Shown: piece by piece, positions 28,169 to 36,634 of the stretch
Layout: every line of letters begins with the position of its first letter
Numbering within the stretch: the first letter of the stretch is position 1
NCBI RefSeq assembly: GCF_000754095.2
Contig: NZ_JQSG02000006.1
Span: 809,501-873,500, forward strand
Direction: 5' to 3'
From: Acidihalobacter prosperus
GTDB taxonomy: Bacteria; Pseudomonadota; Gammaproteobacteria; DSM-5130; Acidihalobacteraceae
DNA: 64,000 nt
Notes under the pieces: model-generated
Seen by the model: the letters and a program-made list of their open reading frames with translations, nothing else
The model's database searches: none
What the model was told of the DNA's origin: nothing
Position numbers and translations under genes: made by a program

Positions 28169-29650
28169 ATGGAATTGGGCGAAACGATATTGGTGGGCGG
28201 CGTATCGGGCCGGCCGGTGTTGCAGCTGGCGCGGATGAGCAATCGCCACGGACTGATCGCGGGCGCGACCGGCACCGGCAAGACGGTCAGCCTGCAAATT
28301 CTGGCCGAGGGTTTCTCGCGCCTCGGCGTGCCGGTCTTCGCGGCGGACATCAAGGGCGACCTCTCGGGCCTGGCCGCGGCGGCCTCGCCTCACCCGAAGA
28401 TAGAGGAGCGAGTGGCGTCGATCCCCGTTCCCGACTATCGCGCCGAGCCGTCGCCGGTGCTGTTCTGGGACCTGTTCGGCGAGAGCGGGCATCCGATCCG
28501 CACCACGATCTCGGAAATGGGCCCATTGCTGCTGGCCAATCTGCTCGAACTCAACGAGACGCAGGAGGGCGTGCTCTACGCGGCCTTCCGCATCGCGGAC
28601 GAGCAGGGTCTGCTGCTGCTCGACCTCAAGGATCTGCGCGCGCTGCTGGCTTGGCTGGGCGAGCATCGCGCCGAGCTTTCGCAGCAGTACGGCAATCTGG
28701 CTCCGGCCAGCCTGGCGGCCATCCAGCGGCGCCTGCTGGTGCTCGAAGAGCAGGGCGGCGACCGCTTCTTCGGCGAGCCGGCACTGAACCTGAGCGATCT
28801 GATGCAGCGCGATTTTTCCGGGCGTGGCGTGATCAGTTTGCTGGATGCGACGCGGCTCTACAGTCAGGCGCCGCGGCTCTACAGCGCCTTTCTGCTGTGG
28901 CTGCTGGCCGAACTGTTCGAGGAACTGCCCGAGGCCGGGGATGCGCCGTTGCCCCGCCTGGTGTTCTTCTTCGACGAGGCGCATCTGCTGTTCGAACACG
29001 CGCCGCGCGCGCTGCAGGATAAGATCGAGCAGGTGGTGCGCTTGATCCGCTCCAAGGGCGTCGGCGTGTATTTCGTGACGCAGAGCCCGACCGACGTGCC
29101 CGACGACGTGCTCGGCCAGCTCGGCCTCAAGCTGCAGCATGCGTTGCGCGCCTTCACGCCCAAGGACCGCAAGGCGATCCGCGCGGCGGCGGAGAATTTT
29201 CCGTCCAGTCCGTCGCTGGACGTGGCCTCGGCACTGACCGACCTCGGCACCGGCGAGGCGCTGGTGTCGAGTCTGGACGCCAAGGGGCGTCCGCAGGCCG
29301 TGGCGCGCACGCTGATCGTGCCACCGCGTTCGCGCATCGGCCCGCTTACTGCCGACGAGCGGCGCGACGTCGTTGCGCGTTCGCCCATGGCGGGTCGATA
29401 CACCGGGGTACAGGATCGCGATTCGGCTTATGAGGAACTCGCCCGCCGCGCGCAGCGGCGCCAGCTCGAAGAGGCTGAACGCGCCAGAGCCGCCGAGGCC
29501 GAGGCGGCCGCCCGTGCGCCGGCGTCCTCGTCAAGCCGCCGCCAGTCCGTGGGCGAGGCGCTCATCAAGAGCGCTGCCCGCAGCATCGGCAGCCAGCTCG
29601 GGCGGCAGCTCATGCGAGGGGTGCTCGGCGCCCTGCTCGGGCGCCGGTAA
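28169..29650 (+). CDS. HerA-like/DUF853 ATPase (YjgR family)
   Basis: Predicted P-loop ATPase of 493 residues in the HerA/FtsK-like DUF853 group. Walker A GATGTGKT is at about 32-39 and Walker B LVFFFDEAHLLF follows in the middle. The conserved YFVTQSPTDVPDDVLGQLG segment is diagnostic. The C-terminus is Ala/Glu/Arg-rich, then has a Gly-rich tail. GGGGAG precedes the ATG at 28169. Biological role is unclear in the family; it is often a lone housekeeping-like gene, as here. Confidence 0.9.
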   Translation: MELGETILVGGVSGRPVLQLARMSNRHGLIAGATGTGKTVSLQILAEGFSRLGVPVFAADIKGDLSGLAAAASPHPKIEERVASIPVPDYRAEPSPVLFWDLFGESGHPIRTTISEMGPLLLANLLELNETQEGVLYAAFRIADEQGLLLLDLKDLRALLAWLGEHRAELSQQYGNLAPASLAAIQRRLLVLEEQGGDRFFGEPALNLSDLMQRDFSGRGVISLLDATRLYSQAPRLYSAFLLWLLAELFEELPEAGDAPLPRLVFFFDEAHLLFEHAPRALQDKIEQVVRLIRSKGVGVYFVTQSPTDVPDDVLGQLGLKLQHALRAFTPKDRKAIRAAAENFPSSPSLDVASALTDLGTGEALVSSLDAKGRPQAVARTLIVPPRSRIGPLTADERRDVVARSPMAGRYTGVQDRDSAYEELARRAQRRQLEEAERARAAEAEAAARAPASSSSRRQSVGEALIKSAARSIGSQLGRQLMRGVLGALLGRR

Positions 29651-29668
29651 GCCCCTTGTCCATGCCCG

Positions 29669-29689
29669 CCGCTCCTGAGGGTGGAGCGG
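29669..29689. terminator. Bidirectional hairpin between convergent genes
   Basis: CCGCTCC and GGAGCGG form a 7-pair stem (29669-29675/29683-29689) midway between the ends of the ATPase gene and the repeat-protein gene. Confidence 0.45.
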
Positions 29690-29691
29690 TA

Positions 29692-30105
29692 TCAGCCGAA
29701 CCGCGCCCACGGCGCTTCGGGGTCGCCCATCAGCGCCTTGGTGCCGAGCGCAGAAGGTGCCATGGCGATCGTACTGGTCTGGCCCATGCCCGTCAGGGCG
29801 TGTTGGCCGGCATAACGCCCCTCGGGCGTCTGCGGGTCTCCCAACAGGCTGCGCGCGCTGAGCCCATTGACCGCGACCATGGTCGCGGTCGTGGGCTGCA
29901 TGCCTTGCGCGTGTTGCCAGAGGAAGCGCCCGTTAGGGTTTTGCGGTTCACCCAGCAGGGCCCGCGAGGCGACGCTGCCGACGGCGCTTGCCGGCGGCGG
30001 CATACTGGCATGGGCAGCCGGTAGGGCCATGGAAAGCGCCATCGCGCCCATCAGGGCGGTCAGAGCCGGGATCGAACGGGTGATGCGAACCGGATGGTTG
30101 TGCAT
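29692..30105 (-). CDS. Exported protein with three GDP-Q-P repeats, unknown function
   Basis: Predicted periplasmic or secreted protein of 137 residues. A signal peptide (ALMGAMALSMALPAAHA) ends near residue 33. The mature part contains three copies of a short unit about 37-38 residues apart: ALLGEPQNPNGRFLWQHA (about 49-66), SLLGDPQTPEGRYAGQHA (86-103) and a shortened ALMGDPEAPWARFG at the C-terminus. Linkers are Thr/Ala/Met-rich. GGAGG lies 8 bases before the ATG at 30105. No known domain is recognised; it has its own AT-rich promoter region. Confidence 0.75.
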   Translation of the reverse strand: MHNHPVRITRSIPALTALMGAMALSMALPAAHASMPPPASAVGSVASRALLGEPQNPNGRFLWQHAQGMQPTTATMVAVNGLSARSLLGDPQTPEGRYAGQHALTGMGQTSTIAMAPSALGTKALMGDPEAPWARFG

Positions 30106-30340
30106 GGTCGTAACCTCCATGTGTGGGTGGTCTCTTGGCGAAACCCCACACTCGCTATTGGAATGTGTATAAAAGATCACAAAAAAAACTGATTTTCATA
30201 CACAAATCATTCGACCTGCGGTCTGGTCTCCGGTTTCATCGAACCTATTTATGGCCGAGGTGGTGTGGCGATCAATCCATTTGATCGGTGCGGGCGTCGT
30301 GTTGTTTTGCGCGGGGAGGTTGGCGTGTGTTTCGCGATGC

Positions 30341-30979
30341 TCAACGCGTATGCGGCGGTGTCGGCGCTGCGATACGCACGCGCTCGATGTTCATGCCGAG
30401 GATCGTGCCGGGGCCGATCAGCGCCAGCCGCGTGCCTGGGGTGTGCAGCGCGGGAACGTCGGGCAGGCCGCACAGGGCATCGCCGCCCATGGTGAGGAAG
30501 CCGGCGCGGTCGATGTCGGGGGCGGCGCAGTTATGGCGTCCGCCGACGTGCCAGCCGGTCACGACGGCCATCTGACGGGTCGTCGAGCCGAGGCTCAGAT
30601 TGACCAGCCAGGGCAGGCCGAGCGCGAGCGAGGAGTAGCCGAACAGCAGGCCGGTCAGGAGCGCCATCGACCATCGCCCGGGGACGGACAGGCCGAGGCG
30701 CCAGCCCAAACCGCGCGCCCGCATGTCGTCGTAGCTGCCGGCGCGGTGGCTCAGTTCGATGAAGACCAGCCAGAACAGCGCGTTCACGAGGCCACCCGCG
30801 ATACCCAGACCAATGGCCAGGCGGCTGGGCAAGGCGTTGCTGAACAGCAGGCCGGCCAATGCCAGGCCAAGGGTGGGGTAAAGATAGCCGCGGTAGAGCC
30901 GCCGCGCGTGCCGCGAGCGGTTCCAGGGGTGGCGGCTGGAGTCGTTCGGGGTGCCGAACAGCGGCGGCAGTCGTTTCAT
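30341..30979 (-). CDS. Multi-spanning membrane protein, unknown function
   Basis: Predicted inner-membrane protein of 212 residues. A basic N-terminus is followed by four hydrophobic helices (LGLALAGLLF, LAIGLGIAGGLVNALFWLVFIEL, ALLTGLLFGYSSLAL and neighbours). A hydrophilic C-terminal half contains HNCAAPD and CGLPDVPALH. No family is recognised. It is the downstream partner of the small membrane gene at 31018 on the same strand, with a 38-base gap. Confidence 0.65.
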   Translation of the reverse strand: MKRLPPLFGTPNDSSRHPWNRSRHARRLYRGYLYPTLGLALAGLLFSNALPSRLAIGLGIAGGLVNALFWLVFIELSHRAGSYDDMRARGLGWRLGLSVPGRWSMALLTGLLFGYSSLALGLPWLVNLSLGSTTRQMAVVTGWHVGGRHNCAAPDIDRAGFLTMGGDALCGLPDVPALHTPGTRLALIGPGTILGMNIERVRIAAPTPPHTR

Positions 30980-31017
30980 GTCGGTTCCTTGACGCTGTGG
31001 AGCCTGCCGCTCCGCCC

Positions 31018-31398
31018 TCAGGTGGCGGGTGCTCGCCGCATGACCACCATTACCGCCATGGCGAGCATGCCGAGCAAGACCGTGACCGAGGCGATGCCGA
31101 GCAACGGTCCGAGCACGGCTTCGGGCACCCAGCGTGCGTAGAGCAGAAACAGGCAGGCGAGCAATGCCAGCGTGCCGGCCTGGTGCACGTAGAACTGGAT
31201 GCTGGCCAGGCGGCAGTTCGCTTCGTGCAGCCAGAGTTTATGGCAAAGCGCATAGAAAAAAGAAACCACGAAGCCGAGCAGCATGATGTGTGCATGGGTG
31301 ACGAGCTGGCCGTGATCGTGCGAGGCGGCCATATGAATACCCAATATCAGGCCGACGATGGCGTAGATCAGTGCGGTGAACAGGTATTTTCTGTCCAT
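31018..31398 (-). CDS. Small four-helix His-rich membrane protein (oxidase subunit I-like)
   Basis: Membrane protein of 126 residues with four helices. The first two resemble a fragment of heme-copper oxidase/NO reductase subunit I, with histidines in [21 protein letters not shown] and near [10 protein letters not shown]. It is too short to be a catalytic oxidase subunit, so a heme or metal-binding membrane role is only inferred. It lies next to, and divergent from, the MerR-type regulator and upstream of another membrane protein. Confidence 0.7.
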   Translation of the reverse strand: MDRKYLFTALIYAIVGLILGIHMAASHDHGQLVTHAHIMLLGFVVSFFYALCHKLWLHEANCRLASIQFYVHQAGTLALLACLFLLYARWVPEAVLGPLLGIASVTVLLGMLAMAVMVVMRRAPAT

Positions 31399-31544
31399 TG
31401 AGCCGACTCCCCCTGGTGGTTGTTGTTGGGCGGGCGTGTCCGGCTGGCTGCGCGGCGACTCACCCGCCTTAATCCGTAGCCAGCGGCGGATCGGCTGTCA
31501 AGGCTGCGGCTGGCGGTGCCGACGCGATCGCGTAGACTCGATGC

Positions 31545-31560
31545 CGTACCCGAATACGGA
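31545..31560 (+). promoter_or_regulatory. MerO-like operator before merR-type gene
   Basis: CCGTAC-CCGA-ATACGG is an imperfect 6-4-6 dyad. It closely resembles the mercury-resistance operator CCGTAC-ATGA-GTACGG bound by MerR. It ends 7 bases before the regulator's start codon, fitting autoregulation. No good -35/-10 pair with 19-base spacing is evident. Confidence 0.5.
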
Positions 31561-31567
31561 GCAGACG

Positions 31568-31984
31568 ATGGCGCACAGACCGGTATCCCTGACCATCGGC
31601 GGCTTTGCTCAGGCCGCCGGCGTCGGCGTCGAGACCATCCGTTTCTACCAGCGCAAGGGGCTTCTCCCCGAGCCGCCGCGGCCGCCGGGCGGCACTCGGC
31701 GGTATGGCGAGGCCGACGTCGCCAGACTGAAGTTCATCAAGTCCGCGCAGCGGCTCGGCTTCAATCTGGATGAGATCGGCCACCTGTTACGACTGGATGA
31801 CGGCACCCACTGCGAGGAGGCAGCCGCGCTGGCGCGCGAGCGCCTGCACGACGTGCGTGAGCGGCTGCAGGACTTGATGCGCATGGAGGCGGCGCTCGCC
31901 GGCCTGGTCGAGCGCTGCGCCGGACAATCGGAAGCCGGAGCCTGCCCGCTCATCGCTGCCCTGCAGGGCGGCGCGCAGGCTTGA
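31568..31984 (+). CDS. merR: MerR family regulator with complete Hg(II) cysteine triad
   Basis: MerR-type activator/repressor of 138 residues. The N-terminal HTH ([26 protein letters not shown]) is followed by a dimerisation helix. Cysteines fall at 82, 117 and 126, exactly the positions of the mercury-binding triad in Tn501 MerR, and GACPLI surrounds the last one. I start at the ATG at 31568 because it begins the HTH correctly. No merT, merP or merA follows; the next gene is an ArsR-type regulator and the divergent genes are membrane proteins. The target in this locus is therefore open. Confidence 0.85.
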   Translation: MAHRPVSLTIGGFAQAAGVGVETIRFYQRKGLLPEPPRPPGGTRRYGEADVARLKFIKSAQRLGFNLDEIGHLLRLDDGTHCEEAAALARERLHDVRERLQDLMRMEAALAGLVERCAGQSEAGACPLIAALQGGAQA

Positions 31985-31987
31985 TAT

Positions 31988-32003
31988 GTCGGGAATTTCC
32001 GAC
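31988..32003 (+). promoter_or_regulatory. Dyad operator before ArsR-SRPBCC gene
   Basis: GTCGGGAATTTCCGAC is a 16-base inverted repeat with 7 of 8 pairs matched. It lies 13 bases before the start codon of the ArsR-type gene, a typical place for an autorepressor site. Confidence 0.45.
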
Positions 32004-32016
32004 GTATTATCGAAGC

Positions 32017-32730
32017 ATGGCCACGCGAGATGTTTTTACCGTGATCGCCAATCCGGTCAGGCGGCGGATACTCGATATCCTGCGGGATGGACCCTGCAGT
32101 GCCGGCATGATCGCCGATGCGTTCACGCAGAACCGGCCGGCGATATCCGAGCATCTTCAGGCGCTGCGCCTGGCGGGTCTGGTGAGCGAGCGGACGCAGG
32201 GGCGCCGCCGCATATACCACCTGCAACCCGAGGCGCTAGCCCCGATCCGCACCTGGCTGCATCCTTTTGAACGGTATTGGCATGTTCGCCTGCAATCACT
32301 CAACGACAGCCTTGCTGAGGTACCGCCCATGATCGAGCCCGGCGTCATCCGATTGGACCGTTACATACCTCATCCACCTGCGCGTGTATGGGCCGCCCTG
32401 ACCGAACCCGATTGGCTGGCGAAATGGTGGGCGAGGGGAGACATACGTCCACTGGTGGGCCATCGTTTCAGTCTGGACATGGGACCCTGGGGGCAGCAGC
32501 CGTGCGAAGTCGTTGCCGTGGAGGCGGGCAAGCTGATCGCCTATTCGTTTGCGCCCGGCACGCTCGATACGACCGTGACCTGGCGCATAGAGCCGGAGGG
32601 CTCCGGTACGAGGCTTTGGCTGGAACACAGGGGGTTCGATCTGGACTCGCCTATCGGCGGGATGGCCTTCGAAGGCATGAGCAAGGGATGGCCGGCGGTC
32701 ATCGATCGTCTGGCGGCTCTGTCGCCATGA
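32017..32730 (+). CDS. ArsR-type HTH fused to SRPBCC (AHSA1-like) domain
   Basis: Protein of 237 residues. The N-terminal 90 residues form an ArsR winged helix (FTVIANPVRRRILDILRDGPCSAGMIADAF, then RPAISEHLQALRLAGLV). The C-terminal part from about residue 105 is an AHSA1/SRPBCC ligand-binding domain (IPHPPARVWAALTEPDWLAKWWA). This two-domain architecture is known and usually pairs a repressor with a small-molecule sensor. It begins 32 bases after the merR-type gene on the same strand. The ligand is unknown. Confidence 0.9.
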   Translation: MATRDVFTVIANPVRRRILDILRDGPCSAGMIADAFTQNRPAISEHLQALRLAGLVSERTQGRRRIYHLQPEALAPIRTWLHPFERYWHVRLQSLNDSLAEVPPMIEPGVIRLDRYIPHPPARVWAALTEPDWLAKWWARGDIRPLVGHRFSLDMGPWGQQPCEVVAVEAGKLIAYSFAPGTLDTTVTWRIEPEGSGTRLWLEHRGFDLDSPIGGMAFEGMSKGWPAVIDRLAALSP

Positions 32731-32792
32731 CGAGGGTTTGCGGGCCTGCGGGAAATGTGGCGGTCTCGGCGTCGACCGGGGGCGCGCGGCGT

Positions 32793-33449
32793 CTAGCGGG
32801 CGAGTTGAATGCCGCCGTGATGGGGCCATTGCGCGTGCAAGGCCGTCAGCATCGATTCGAGCCAGGGCGCGCCCTCGGGCGACAGGATCCAGGCGAGGGC
32901 GCCGCAGTTGACGGCGACGGTGATCCAGAATATCGCGCGAAACGAATGTTTGCTGGATTTGTGCCGGAGTCGTTGCTGCGCGATCCAGGCGCCCGGCCAC
33001 CCGCCGACGAGGGCGAACAGGTGCAGCGTGTTTTCCGGCGTGCGCCAGCGGTTTTTGCGTGCGGCGTATTTGTCCTTTGCGTACAGCAGGAACGTGACCA
33101 GGCTGGCGATCCAATACAGCCACAGGATTTCTTGCGGCAGACGGCCGGCGAGATACAGGCCGACGAGACCGGCGAGGAACGACAGCGGCAAGGCGAGCGA
33201 GGCGGGTCGCCCTCTCGGCGCAATGAACTGGCGCGGCTCGGGGTCGGCGAGTTGTACATTTTCCGCACGCGTGCGGCCGCGTGAGTCCTTTTTGAGCTCG
33301 TAAGTCACGCGCGCCCTCAGGGCCGGGCGGCCCTGCAGCCGATCGAAGGCCGTGATGTGCACGAACACCTGCCCGCCGCCCTGGCTGGGCGTGATGAAGC
33401 CGAAGCCCTTGTCGTCGATCCAGTTCGTGATCCTGCCAGCGTGGCGCAT
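32793..33449 (-). CDS. Cold-shock domain-DUF1294 membrane protein
   Basis: Protein of 218 residues. An N-terminal cold-shock domain (GRITNWIDDKGFGFITP, then GQVFVHITAF) covers about 1-70, probably binding nucleic acid. A linker leads to a DUF1294 membrane part (LYAKDKYAARKNRWRTPENTLHLFALVGGWPGAW) with about three to four helices. The fusion is a recognised architecture of unknown function. It is a lone gene, convergent with the ArsR-SRPBCC gene. Confidence 0.9.
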   Translation of the reverse strand: MRHAGRITNWIDDKGFGFITPSQGGGQVFVHITAFDRLQGRPALRARVTYELKKDSRGRTRAENVQLADPEPRQFIAPRGRPASLALPLSFLAGLVGLYLAGRLPQEILWLYWIASLVTFLLYAKDKYAARKNRWRTPENTLHLFALVGGWPGAWIAQQRLRHKSSKHSFRAIFWITVAVNCGALAWILSPEGAPWLESMLTALHAQWPHHGGIQLAR

Positions 33450-33553
33450 GCGAGCTCTGAGCGGCCGTTCGGATGCGTTTCAATATAGCCGCGCACGCCG
33501 TGCTTGCCCAGTGGATGGCGCGCCGATCGGCGTTGGGTCGCTGCCTGCGCTTG

Positions 33554-34030
33554 TCAAATGGTCGCGACGAGCGCGATCTGCAGCGCCAGGACTGATGCGG
33601 CCACCGCCAGCCCGGCGCGATGCAGGGCGGCCAGTTCCCCGGTGGCGATACGGAGCCGGGTGGCGTCGCCCGCTGAATCGAGGGCCGCAACCGCGCGAAT
33701 GCGCGGCTGCAGGCGCCTGAGGATATACAGCATACCCAGGACGAACACCGCGAGTGTCGCGATGGTGATGCCGTCGAAGGCCTGCAGCCAGGCCTGTGTC
33801 GCAAGCAGGACGGCGCCGGCGCCCATCACGGTTTTCATCGTTGGCGGAAGCAGTGGGAGCAGCTCGCGCAGCTGGGCATGGATGCGGCGAACGGTGGCGG
33901 TCCTGACGTGTTCGTCCGCCGGGTCTTGCAGCAGCGGCCAGATGGGTTTTTCGATCATGGACAATACGGTGAAAATGCCTGCGGCATAAGCGAAACAAAG
34001 TGTCGCAAGCAGTGTGACGAGGGCGCTCAT
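33554..34030 (-). CDS. Four-helix membrane protein, unknown function
   Basis: Membrane protein of 158 residues with helices at the N-terminus (LVTLLATLCFAYAAGIFTV), two in the middle and one at the C-terminus. Long polar loops contain RRIHAQLRELLPLLPP. No family is firmly recognised. Its ATG overlaps the stop of the glutaredoxin-AhpD gene (ATGA), so the two are translated together and may serve a common redox-stress role. Confidence 0.75.
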   Translation of the reverse strand: MSALVTLLATLCFAYAAGIFTVLSMIEKPIWPLLQDPADEHVRTATVRRIHAQLRELLPLLPPTMKTVMGAGAVLLATQAWLQAFDGITIATLAVFVLGMLYILRRLQPRIRAVAALDSAGDATRLRIATGELAALHRAGLAVAASVLALQIALVATI

Positions 34031-35652
34031 GGCCGCGATCCGGCGAGCGGATGGCGCAGCCGCAGCGTGTCGCGTTCGAGGCCGTTCTGAGCCAGGAACG
34101 CCGTCACTTCCGGCTCCAGGATCTGCGGGTGGATGGCGACGTGACGCTGCAGCAGCGAGGCGATGCCGCATACGGTGAACAAGTGGATCAGGGCGGCGGG
34201 GCCATAGTGATCGAGTGCCGGAAGGATGAAGCGGCGCGGCGTCGTCAGCGGAATCTGCGCGGACAGCCAGGCCACCGTCAGCGCCGCGCGTTCGGCGGGC
34301 GTGAACAGATTCGCGCCGTCGTCCAAGCCGATGGCGACGGCGTAGCATGCACGGATGCGCCGGATTGCCCGTGGCCTGTCGCGTGCCGCGTGATGGGCGA
34401 TGAAGGCCTCGACCGCCGCGAGGTAGTCGTGGCCCTTGGCGATGGCCGATACCCGCGCCATCAGGTGTTTGAGCTCGGATTCGAGCATGCAGTGATCGCG
34501 GCTGCCCGTGAGCTCGCCGTAAAGGTAGGCGTGGCGCGCACCGAGCGGAGCGGGCCAGTCGGCCATCCAGGCGGGATACAGCCCCAGCTCCCGGCGGGCG
34601 TACGCGGCCGGGTCGCCGACGCGTGCGTCGTAGGCGGTCAGCATGTCCTGCATGCTGGGACCGCCGTCGGGCAGGGGGTGGTCGAGATTGTCCGGATTGC
34701 CGGTTTCGACGCCGTGGCGGCCGGGCGCGATGCCGGCCTGCTGCGCGCTCCGTGCCCAGTCGCCCTCGATGTCCATGCCGACCAGGTCGTTGAAGACGTT
34801 GAGGAAGCCGAAGGCGGAAACCACCATCGAGGTCCCCGTCAGGTCGGCCTCGACGTCGCGGCCGGCGGCGGTCGCCTGCGTGCGGATTTTGCCGATCAAC
34901 TCCGTGCCGACGGTGTTGCGCGAGGCCCGCGCGGCGAGGCCGATCAGCAGCCGTTGGTAGGCGTCGAAGCGTCCGCCCGCCACGGGTGCGTCATGGTCCA
35001 GCACCTTGCGGGTGTCCGCGACCACTTGCAGCGAACGCCGCCCGCCGATGGCGGCGCTGTGCGTCTGGCAGTAGCTGCAGCCCTGCGCGTTCGAGGTGCT
35101 GTAGGCGATGGCGAACATCATCTCGTCGCCCAGGATCTGCCGGCCGAGCCCGACCGCCGAGAAATTGTGGCAGTAGACAAAGAGCTTGTAGGCCTCCGGC
35201 CAATGATGCAGATAGGCGAAGGTGTTCGGCCAGAAGCCGAAGAAGGCCTTGTAGAAATGCAGCAGCGGCCAGGTTTCCGGGTCGTCGTCATGGGTGCCAT
35301 CGCTTTTCGGGATGCGGGTGGCCAACGACACATCGGCAACGTCGTCCGTGAGCGCGGCACCATGCGGATACTCAAGGTCGGCACGGGCGCCGAGCGCCGA
35401 TTGCAGCACGCGGTCGAGCAGCCCGCCGGTGTCCAGGCGCTCCAGCTCCTCCGCGCCACCGATCAGGTGGCGGCCGGCAAAAATCTGCGGCACCAGTGGC
35501 GAGCCGCTCAGGTAGCGGGCGGCGGCCTCCGCCTCGGCGGAAGCCGTGACGTCGTGGTCGTGCCATCTCAGGCCGCGTGCCTTGAGTATCGCCTTGGCCT
35601 TGGCGCAGTGGCTGCAACCGGGTTTCGTGAACATCTGGATTTCGTCTGCCAT
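34027..35652 (-). CDS. Glutaredoxin-AhpD/carboxymuconolactone decarboxylase fusion
   Basis: Fusion protein of 541 residues. The N-terminal glutaredoxin domain has the CxxC active site CSHC (C13, C16) and about 80 residues. After a linker, an AhpD-like all-helical domain carries CSYCQTH (C192, C195, H198), the peroxidase-type CxxCxxH motif. A long helical C-terminal part may repeat the fold. Such a fusion would couple glutathione-type reduction to an AhpD peroxidase. Divergent from a TetR gene whose operators flank its start; co-translated with a membrane protein. Confidence 0.85.
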   Translation of the reverse strand: MADEIQMFTKPGCSHCAKAKAILKARGLRWHDHDVTASAEAEAAARYLSGSPLVPQIFAGRHLIGGAEELERLDTGGLLDRVLQSALGARADLEYPHGAALTDDVADVSLATRIPKSDGTHDDDPETWPLLHFYKAFFGFWPNTFAYLHHWPEAYKLFVYCHNFSAVGLGRQILGDEMMFAIAYSTSNAQGCSYCQTHSAAIGGRRSLQVVADTRKVLDHDAPVAGGRFDAYQRLLIGLAARASRNTVGTELIGKIRTQATAAGRDVEADLTGTSMVVSAFGFLNVFNDLVGMDIEGDWARSAQQAGIAPGRHGVETGNPDNLDHPLPDGGPSMQDMLTAYDARVGDPAAYARRELGLYPAWMADWPAPLGARHAYLYGELTGSRDHCMLESELKHLMARVSAIAKGHDYLAAVEAFIAHHAARDRPRAIRRIRACYAVAIGLDDGANLFTPAERAALTVAWLSAQIPLTTPRRFILPALDHYGPAALIHLFTVCGIASLLQRHVAIHPQILEPEVTAFLAQNGLERDTLRLRHPLAGSRP

Positions 35653-35695
35653 ATCGCCTCCCTTGCGGGCTGCCGCCGCGACGCCCGCGGCAAAA

Positions 35696-35741
35696 TGGTA
35701 CTAACTGGTACCGTTGGCTAAGATGATACTAGTCAGTACCA
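35696..35741. promoter_or_regulatory. Paired inverted operators between TetR and Grx-AhpD genes
   Basis: Two 18-base sites face each other: TGGTACTAACTGGTACCG (35696-35713) and, on the other strand, TGGTACTGACTAGTATCA (35724-35741). They lie in the divergent gap 31 bases before the TetR start, as for an autorepressing TetR protein that also controls the fusion gene. Confidence 0.7.
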
Positions 35742-35772
35742 TTCTGTCAAGCATCCACACGAGGCAAGGCCG

Positions 35773-36387
35773 ATGGCAGGGGCAAACAAACGTGGCGAGG
35801 CACGGCGCGACGCATTGCTGGAGGCGGCGACGGCGCTGTTCATGACGCACGGCTATGAAGGCACCTCGCTGGAAATGGTGATCGAGCGCGCGGGCGGTTC
35901 GCGGCGCTCGGTCTATCAGTATTTCGAGAACAAGGAAGGGCTATTCGCCGCTGCCGTCGGCGCCCAGCTCGACGGCATCGTGAAAAAGCTGCTGCCGGCG
36001 GCCACGCCGGACGACGCGCCGGAGCAGGTGCTGGAAGTGGTCGGTCGCGCCTTCGTCGAGGCGTTGCTCAGCCCGCCGGCGATCGCACTGTTTCGTATCG
36101 TGATTGGCGAGGGCAAGCGTTTCCCCGATCTAGGCCGCCAGGCCTACGAAAAGGGGCCGGTCAAAGCGTATGCGCTGCTGGCGGGATACCTACGCAGCCT
36201 GACCGAACGTGGCGTCGCCAACATCGACGATGCGCAGGCGGCTGCACGCCAGTTGCTCGAGATGATGAAGGGCGACCTGCATCTGCGAGCGCTGCTGCAG
36301 CCGGGCTGGGTGCCGCAAGGGGATGAGGTGGCGCGCTGCGTCCGTACGGCGGTCGACATCTTCCTCAACGGCGTGCGCGCACGTTGA
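35773..36387 (+). CDS. TetR/AcrR family transcriptional regulator
   Basis: TetR family repressor of 204 residues. The N-terminal HTH reads ALFMTHGYEGTSLEMVIERAGGSRRSVYQYFENKEGLF. The C-terminal half resembles the AefR-type ligand domain (QVLEVVGRAFVEALLSPPAIALFRIVIGEGKRFP). It is divergent from the glutaredoxin-AhpD operon with two matching operator sites between, so direct repression of that operon and itself is likely. Inducer unknown; a peroxide or quinone-type compound would fit the target. Confidence 0.92.
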   Translation: MAGANKRGEARRDALLEAATALFMTHGYEGTSLEMVIERAGGSRRSVYQYFENKEGLFAAAVGAQLDGIVKKLLPAATPDDAPEQVLEVVGRAFVEALLSPPAIALFRIVIGEGKRFPDLGRQAYEKGPVKAYALLAGYLRSLTERGVANIDDAQAAARQLLEMMKGDLHLRALLQPGWVPQGDEVARCVRTAVDIFLNGVRAR

Positions 36388-36498
36388 AGACGGCGGGTAC
36401 GGTTATTCGGCGCCAGGGTGGACAAGGTATCCCGCCTGCCGAACGGTATGCGCAGGCGAACATGTTTGGAAAGTTGATCGAACGGCGTGTCAGCTGTT

Positions 36499-36518
36499 TG
36501 TTTACCAATTGGTAAACA
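36499..36518. promoter_or_regulatory. Perfect 20-base palindrome, TetR-type operator
   Basis: TGTTTACCAATTGGTAAACA is a perfect inverted repeat with no spacer. It lies 112 bases after the TetR stop and 116 bases before the PepSY gene. It differs from the TGGTACT operators of the neighbouring TetR, so another repressor is likely. Confidence 0.55.
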
Positions 36519-36634
36519 GGCGGCAAGGCCGCCTTGAGACTCCCTGTGACATCTTGGGCACCGTGAATCCGCGGGTGCGGATCATCCCGGCAAGCCCGGG
36601 GATTGCGGAACTCAAGACTGTCGAGGATGAAATC

